DNA of 64,000 bases from JAEVLT01 sp044598425 (lineage in GTDB: Bacteria; Bacillota; Bacilli; Bacillales; Cytobacillaceae). Position 1 is the stretch's first letter. Each line of letters starts with the position of its first letter. Shown one piece after another: positions 59,351-64,000 of this stretch. The stretch lies in the NCBI GenBank assembly GCA_044598425.1, contig CP172536.1:1674001-1738000 (forward strand), written 5' to 3'. Below the pieces are notes generated by a model. It worked only from the letters and a program-made list of their open reading frames with translations, was not told the DNA's origin and did not search any database. Position numbers and translations under genes: made by a program.

Positions 59351-60688
59351 ATGACCATTTCTTTTGACTTTTCGAATGCATTATCATTTATGAAAGAGAG
59401 TGAAGTAGATAATTTAAGTGAATTTGTGAGGGTTGCTCATAGCTTTCTTCATGAAAAAAAAGGACCTGGTTCAAATTATCTTGGTTGGGTTGATTTGCCG
59501 GTAAACTATGATAAAGATGAATTTGCGCGCATTAAACAAGCTGCAAAGAGAATCCAAAATCAATCAGATGCTTTGATTGTCATTGGCATCGGCGGTTCGT
59601 ATTTGGGTGCAAGATCGGCTATAGAAGCTTTGTCCCATAGCTTTCATAACCAAATGAATGATAAGACACAAGTATATTTTGCCGGTCAGAATATCAGTTC
59701 TACTTATATATCTCATTTATTTGAACTATTAGAGGGGAAAGATATCTCTGTTAACGTCATTTCTAAATCAGGAACAACAACAGAGCCAGCACTTGCTTTC
59801 CGTATTTTCCGTGACTATATGGAGAAAAAATACGGAAAAGAAGAGGCGAGAAAACGTATTTTTGCCACTACAGATCAGGAAAAAGGCGCATTAAAAAAGC
59901 TCGCGGACGAAGAAGGATATGAAACGTTTGTTATTCCGGATGATGTAGGTGGAAGGTATTCTGTGCTAACAGCCGTTGGTCTCTTACCAATTGCCGTAGC
60001 TGGACTTGATATTGATCAAATGATGGAAGGGGCAGCGGCAGCAGCTCGTAAATACAACAATCCTGATTTATTGACAAATGAGAGCTATCAGTATGCTGCA
60101 GTCCGAAATGCACTCTACAATAAGGGAAAAGCCATCGAATTGCTTGTTAACTATGAGCCTTCCCTTCACTACATATCGGAATGGTGGAAGCAGCTGTTTG
60201 GGGAAAGTGAAGGAAAAGATCAAAAAGGGCTATTCCCTGCTTCCGTCGATTATTCAACGGATTTGCATTCAATGGGGCAATATGTACAAGAAGGTCGGCG
60301 GAACCTTATAGAAACGGTTTTACAGATTAAGAAACCTCGAATTGAAGTGACGATTCAGGAAGATCCAGAAAATATCGATGGATTAAACTTCTTGGCCGGT
60401 AAGACGATGGATGAAGTCAACAAAAGTGCATTTCAGGGTACCCTTATGGCCCATATAGATGGAAAAGTACCTAATCTCGTGATTGAACTGGATGAAATGA
60501 ATGAATACACTTACGGTGAGATGGTTTACTTCTTTGAGAAGGCATGTGGAATTAGTGGGCATTTATTAGGAGTTAACCCATTTGACCAGCCTGGAGTCGA
60601 AGCATACAAGAAGAATATGTTTGCTTTACTTGACAAACCTGGTTTTGAAGTAGAAAAAGCTACTATCATGGCGCGTTTATCAAAATAA
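59351..60688 (+). CDS. pgi: Glucose-6-phosphate isomerase
   Basis: A 445-residue isomerase with G-I-G-G-S-Y-L-G-A near residue 78, S-K-S-G-T-T-T-E near 140 and G-G-R-Y-S-V near 202, of the Bacillus length class. It interconverts fructose- and glucose-6-phosphate. Here it would carry the HxlB product to Zwf, closing the RuMP cycle. ATG 59351 follows AAAGGAGAAA; the longer frame from 59291 overlaps the preceding gene. A perfect palindromic terminator follows. This may be a second pgi copy, since Bacillus normally has one elsewhere. Confidence 0.95.
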   Translation: MTISFDFSNALSFMKESEVDNLSEFVRVAHSFLHEKKGPGSNYLGWVDLPVNYDKDEFARIKQAAKRIQNQSDALIVIGIGGSYLGARSAIEALSHSFHNQMNDKTQVYFAGQNISSTYISHLFELLEGKDISVNVISKSGTTTEPALAFRIFRDYMEKKYGKEEARKRIFATTDQEKGALKKLADEEGYETFVIPDDVGGRYSVLTAVGLLPIAVAGLDIDQMMEGAAAAARKYNNPDLLTNESYQYAAVRNALYNKGKAIELLVNYEPSLHYISEWWKQLFGESEGKDQKGLFPASVDYSTDLHSMGQYVQEGRRNLIETVLQIKKPRIEVTIQEDPENIDGLNFLAGKTMDEVNKSAFQGTLMAHIDGKVPNLVIELDEMNEYTYGEMVYFFEKACGISGHLLGVNPFDQPGVEAYKKNMFALLDKPGFEVEKATIMARLSK

Positions 60689-60726
60689 TCCATTAAAATT
60701 GTATTTGAATGAATAGCTATCAGGAT

Positions 60727-60760
60727 AAAAAGATCAGATTCAATTGAATCTGATCTTTTT
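60727..60760. terminator. Terminator of zwf-gnd-pgi
   Basis: A 34 bp near-perfect palindrome (AAAAAGATCAGATTCAA and its complement), able to act on both strands; the convergent small ORF starts its stop 13 bp on. Confidence 0.92.
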
Positions 60761-60773
60761 ATTGATAAGTTTC

Positions 60774-60938
60774 TTATGTTGCCTGTTCTGTAAAAGTTAA
60801 ATGATCATCGTTTTCCTTAAGGTTCCGGAAGGTGATAATAGTTCCTTTGTTGCTTTTTCTAGATGGGAACTTTCTAAAGAGGTCTACAAATTTTCCCTTA
60901 CCTATACTCCTGTAATTTCTTAAAAGGCATAATTCCAT
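60774..60938 (-). CDS. Hypothetical 54-residue basic protein
   Basis: ATG 60938 follows GGGAGGGAA on the minus strand. The product is basic in its middle (R-K-F-P-S-R-K-S-N-K-G) and acidic toward the end. I do not recognise a family, and no membrane segment or motif is evident. The ribosome site and the terminator at its 3' side give modest support. Confidence 0.4.
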   Translation of the reverse strand: MELCLLRNYRSIGKGKFVDLFRKFPSRKSNKGTIITFRNLKENDDHLTFTEQAT

Positions 60939-61038
60939 TGCATTCCCTCCCAAGTTGAATTCTTTCGTCACTCAAAAAAACACTACATGAAAACTATTGT
61001 GTCTAGCCGCGGCACCGCGATTTTTGCCTTTCTTACTT

Positions 61039-61272
61039 CTAAATTTGAGATGAATTTTGTTGTTTCTTTTTCAAGTTAAAAATAAACATTTGGATGAAAA
61101 CAGCTAGGAGAAATATGAAAATGACGATGTACTCTGGTGTTTCCATAACCAAAAAAATATTGATCGCTTTCAAAAGCTCATTTTGAAAGGTTTCTCCAGC
61201 TAATAGATCCATTGATAGTATGATGGAAGACAAGGTGAATAACAATAAAATCATGACAAAAAAGAGCTTCAA
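61039..61272 (-). CDS. GerKD-like small two-helix membrane protein
   Basis: A 77-residue protein with two hydrophobic helices (about 1-24 and 40-66) and a Lys/Gln-rich tail. It is divergent from a gerKA-gerKC operon 168 bp away. In B. subtilis the germinant receptor D subunit GerKD (a small two-helix protein) lies in the same divergent position beside gerK. That match of size, topology and place is the basis of the call; sequence identity was not tested. I prefer TTG 61272 (AAGGTGG upstream) to TTG 61287. Confidence 0.6.
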   Translation of the reverse strand: MKLFFVMILLLFTLSSIILSMDLLAGETFQNELLKAINIFLVMETPEYIVIFIFLLAVFIQMFIFNLKKKQQNSSQI

Positions 61273-61439
61273 TGCTGCCACCTTCAATCATTAAATAATG
61301 TGTATGTATAGTGTTTGGATGCTATAACCGTTCTATGCGAATTAATTGTTCAAAGGGGAAAAAACTCCCTTTCCAGGTGGATAAAAACAAATAAACTGGA
61401 TACGATAACCATTAAAAATAATTAAAGGAGGCTGGCAGG

Positions 61440-63056
61440 ATGTCGCTTCTATCGAACATCTTAAAAAGACGGTCTCGGATAAGACAAAATGATAATTTAC
61501 GGCAAAAGGAAGATCCGCAAAAACCTGAACAACTGCCCATCAAAAAAAAATATCAAGATAATTTGCTACGAATTAAGGAAGAACTTGGGAACAGTACGGA
61601 TATCGTCATGCGTGAGTTCCTGTTTCAAAATCAAAATGGGGCACTCGTCTATATCGATGGCATTTCCGATAGCAAAGTGATTAGTGAATTTATTTTAGAA
61701 ACGTTAATGAAAAACAACTCAAAACCAGACGAAGGGAAAGACCCGTTTAAGCTCTTGCTTAAAAAAGCGATCTCCCTTGGCAGTACAAGCCAAATAAGAA
61801 CTTGGGATAAGCTATATGAATCGCTTCTTTCTGGTGATACGCTTATTTTTTTAGATGGATATGATGTTGCGATTGGTGGGAGCACACGTGGGGGTGAAAA
61901 ACGAGCAATAAGTGAACCAACAACACAGCTAACGATACGCGGTCCAAAAGATGCATTTACTGAATCGCTCCGGACGAATACCTCGTTAATTCGCAGGCGG
62001 ATCAAAAGTCCGAATTTGTGGCTTGAAACAATGAAAATAGGTACAGTTACGCAAACCGATATCGGATTAATGTATATCAAAGGAATCGTCAATGAAAAAA
62101 TCATTGAGGAAGCAAAAATAAGATTGAATCGGATAGAAATAGATTCTATATTGGATTCCGGCTATATTGAACAGTTGATTGAAGACCAAACTTGGACAAC
62201 GTTTCCAACTGTTTACCATACGGAACGGCCTGATGTCGTTTGTTCACAATTGTTGGAAGGCAGAATTGCGATCTTGGTTGATGGAACTCCGTTTGTTCTC
62301 ACTGGACCCGCAGTTTTTATTCAATTTTTTCAAGCGGCAGATGATTATTACTCTCGCTTTGATATTTCAACTGGGATTCGGGTTTTACGAATCGCTGCCT
62401 TTTTCATTTCTTTGATTGGACCATCAATCTATATTGCTGCAACCACTTTTCATCAGGAAATGATCCCAACCACAATGGCGATTGCGATTGCCGCCCAGCG
62501 GGAAAACGTACCTTTTCCAGCGTTTATTGAGGCAGTTATAATGGAAATTACGTTTGAGATATTAAGGGAGGCCGGACTTCGTCTTCCTCGGGCAGTAGGT
62601 CAGGCAGTATCGATTGTCGGTGCGCTTGTTATTGGTCAAGCGGCTGTGCAGGCCGGTTTTGTTTCACCCGTGATGGTCATTGTCGTGTCGATTACCGCGA
62701 TTGCAAGTTTTTCAACCCCAACGTTTTCAATGGCGATTTCAGCCAGGCTGCTTCGCTTTATTATCATGGTACTGGCAACATTTTTAGGCTTTTACGGAAT
62801 TTCATTGGGAGTGATGGTAATGACCATCCATTTGTGTGCACTTAGGTCTTTTGGTGTACCATATATGGCGCCAATTGCGCCATTTAGCTTGCATAATCAA
62901 CAGGATGTATTCATCCGGTTTCCCATTTGGGCCATGAAAAGTCGGCCCCATCTAATAAGTAAAGACAATTTAGTGAGAACTGGAAAAAATCAAAAGCCAA
63001 GTCCACGCCCAAAAAACGAACCGATGAGCTCGAAGCATCAAGGTGATCAGCAATGA
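61440..63056 (+). CDS. GerA-family germinant receptor subunit A (GerKA-like)
   Basis: A 538-residue A subunit: a hydrophilic N-terminal domain (1-280) containing D-I-V-M-R-E-F, F-L-D-G-Y-D and V-D-G-T-P-F-V-L-T-G-P, then a membrane domain (about 285-490) with P-T-T-M-A-I-A-I-A-A-Q-R-E-N-V-P-F-P and G-Q-A-V-S-I-V-G-A-L-V-I-G-Q-A-A. The basic tail is cytoplasmic. It works with B and C partners in the inner spore membrane. The next gene is the C subunit (order A-C, as in gerK). ATG follows AAAGGAGG. Confidence 0.93.
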   Translation: MSLLSNILKRRSRIRQNDNLRQKEDPQKPEQLPIKKKYQDNLLRIKEELGNSTDIVMREFLFQNQNGALVYIDGISDSKVISEFILETLMKNNSKPDEGKDPFKLLLKKAISLGSTSQIRTWDKLYESLLSGDTLIFLDGYDVAIGGSTRGGEKRAISEPTTQLTIRGPKDAFTESLRTNTSLIRRRIKSPNLWLETMKIGTVTQTDIGLMYIKGIVNEKIIEEAKIRLNRIEIDSILDSGYIEQLIEDQTWTTFPTVYHTERPDVVCSQLLEGRIAILVDGTPFVLTGPAVFIQFFQAADDYYSRFDISTGIRVLRIAAFFISLIGPSIYIAATTFHQEMIPTTMAIAIAAQRENVPFPAFIEAVIMEITFEILREAGLRLPRAVGQAVSIVGALVIGQAAVQAGFVSPVMVIVVSITAIASFSTPTFSMAISARLLRFIIMVLATFLGFYGISLGVMVMTIHLCALRSFGVPYMAPIAPFSLHNQQDVFIRFPIWAMKSRPHLISKDNLVRTGKNQKPSPRPKNEPMSSKHQGDQQ

Positions 63057-64000
63057 AAATGCAATTTCCATGTTTTTTGGTTATTTTGTTAATCATCCCG
63101 ATTCTTGGCGGTTGCTGGAATCAAAAGGAATTGACAGATTTGGCATTTGTGATGGGGATTGGGGTGGACAAAGGGAAAAATGGACAAAAATTTATGGGGA
63201 CCTTTCAAATCGTCGTTCCAGCGAATGTATCGACTGGGCAGAATGGCGGCGGTCAAGGGCTGCCAATTGTAGTGTATAAGGCGGAAGGAAAAAACTTGCT
63301 AGAAACAGCAAGAAACGTAACAAAGAAAATTCCGCGCAGGTTATACTACGCGCATACCAATCTGTTGGTGATTAGTGAAGATCTTGCCAGAGCGGGAGTA
63401 CTGGATATTTTCGATATACTTGATCGATACCCGGATATTCGAGCAACAACACAAGTAATCATTGCAAAAAATTCAACCGCAGAGGAAATGATGTCGACGC
63501 TTTCAAATATCGACAAGCTCCCGGTAGATAAAATTACAAAAGCGTTAAAGGTAACCGAAGAAATGCTCGGTGATAGTATGGTTGTGACAATTGATGACTT
63601 TATAAACAGCCTTGTCAGCGATGGAAAAGAACCCATTGTCAGCGTTTTTACTTTACGTGGGAAAAAAAGTGCTAGAAAGACATCCGAAAATCTTAGTTCG
63701 ACCATTCCTCCTTTGATAGTTCAATCGGACGGTTTGGCCATTTTCAAAAAGGGAAAATTAAAAAGCTTGGTTCGTAAAGAAAACGCTAGGGGTGTTTTAT
63801 GGATACTGAATAAAATTAAAAGCACTGAAACTAATATTAATTGGGACAAGAAAAAAAATGCGATCGGCGTTTCAACTACAAGAGCAAAGACGAAAGTTTC
63901 CGCAAGTGTAAAGCGAGGACAGCCTCGGATTCATATTTCCGTTAAAGAGGAAGGGGTTATCGAAGAAGCGGATTTGCCTATCAATCTTAACGATCCCGAA
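63053..64000 (+). CDS. GerC-family germinant receptor lipoprotein (GerKC-like), cut by window end
   Basis: The ATG at 63053 overlaps the stop of the A subunit (ATGA). The open frame runs to the window edge (316 codons). The lipobox L-G-G-C near residue 21 and W-N-Q-K-E-L-T-D-L-A after it are the usual GerC start, and Y-Y-A-H-T-N-L-L-V-I-S-E near 100 is a family pattern. About 80 residues should be missing. The A-C order suggests a B subunit next, outside the window. Confidence 0.92.
   Translation, partial: MKMQFPCFLVILLIIPILGGCWNQKELTDLAFVMGIGVDKGKNGQKFMGTFQIVVPANVSTGQNGGGQGLPIVVYKAEGKNLLETARNVTKKIPRRLYYAHTNLLVISEDLARAGVLDIFDILDRYPDIRATTQVIIAKNSTAEEMMSTLSNIDKLPVDKITKALKVTEEMLGDSMVVTIDDFINSLVSDGKEPIVSVFTLRGKKSARKTSENLSSTIPPLIVQSDGLAIFKKGKLKSLVRKENARGVLWILNKIKSTETNINWDKKKNAIGVSTTRAKTKVSASVKRGQPRIHISVKEEGVIEEADLPINLNDPE

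Noticed and set aside
1..64000. CRISPR arrays, rRNA, tRNA, or an intact prophage or transposase gene
   Set aside because: No regularly spaced direct repeats with spacers, no rRNA or tRNA-like cloverleaf, and no transposase or phage structural gene was recognised; the only mobile traces are the MITE-like element and the orphan holin.

Overview
The window comes from a spore-forming, facultatively anaerobic member of the Bacillaceae (Bacillus sensu lato). The grounds are two GerA-type spore-germinant receptor operons at the edges, a menaquinol oxidase operon qoxABCD, narGHJI, the riboswitch-led rib operon in Bacillus order, strong AGGAGG ribosome-binding sites, and frequent TTG/GTG starts. I cannot fix the species. 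No rRNA, tRNA or CRISPR array was seen.

Layout. 0-2.5 kb: end of a ger operon in order A-B-C. 2.5-9.2 kb: radical SAM/SPASM enzyme, a roughly 300 bp MITE-like element, a VTT membrane protein, GNAT, LysE exporter, two tiny Cys-rich proteins, a ClC transporter and a decayed gene. 9.3-14.7 kb: molybdenum hydroxylase operon (XdhC, MocA-like, Mo, FAD and 2Fe-2S subunits). 15-20 kb: nitronate monooxygenase and qoxABCD, with a perfect Fnr-type box before qoxA. 20-27.3 kb: HesB-like protein, purine permease, HpaB-type monooxygenase, a broken EamA transporter, small proteins and a GH25-LysM lysozyme. 27.3-31.1 kb: FMN riboswitch and ribD-ribE-ribBA-ribH. 31.2-37.2 kb: cobalamin riboswitch followed by a sortase-type surface protein that combines the two domain types of animal intrinsic factor/transcobalamin, a DUF4430 lipoprotein and a complete ECF transporter (T, fused A-A, S). 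37.3-42.3 kb: tandem TPP riboswitches and an operon of NCS2 permease, LuxE-like acyl-protein synthetase, LuxC-like acyl reductase and SDR. 42.5-47.7 kb: class A PBP, orphan holin, then a third TPP riboswitch and thiM-thiD-thiE. 47.9-54.5 kb: Fnr-type box and narGHJI. 54.5-60.7 kb: gene remnants, hxlB, hxlR, a zinc-ribbon protein, zwf, gnd and pgi. 60.7-64 kb: a divergent GerKD-like small protein and gerKA-gerKC (cut by the window end).

How they fit together. Three vitamin circuits (B2, B12, B1) lie side by side, each under its own riboswitch. The B1 block is the most unusual. Its first operon has the parts for carboxylate import, activation, and reduction to aldehyde and then alcohol, all under thiamine pyrophosphate control and a few kilobases from the kinases that phosphorylate the thiamine alcohols HMP and HET. 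I infer salvage of an oxidised thiamine breakdown product. The B12 block looks like capture at the wall, hand-over by a lipoprotein, and ECF import. Respiration (qox, nar) appears tied to Fnr. The hxlB/zwf/gnd/pgi block would form a dissimilatory ribulose monophosphate cycle, but hxlA, the formaldehyde-fixing step, survives here only as a ribosome-binding site and seven codons in front of hxlB.
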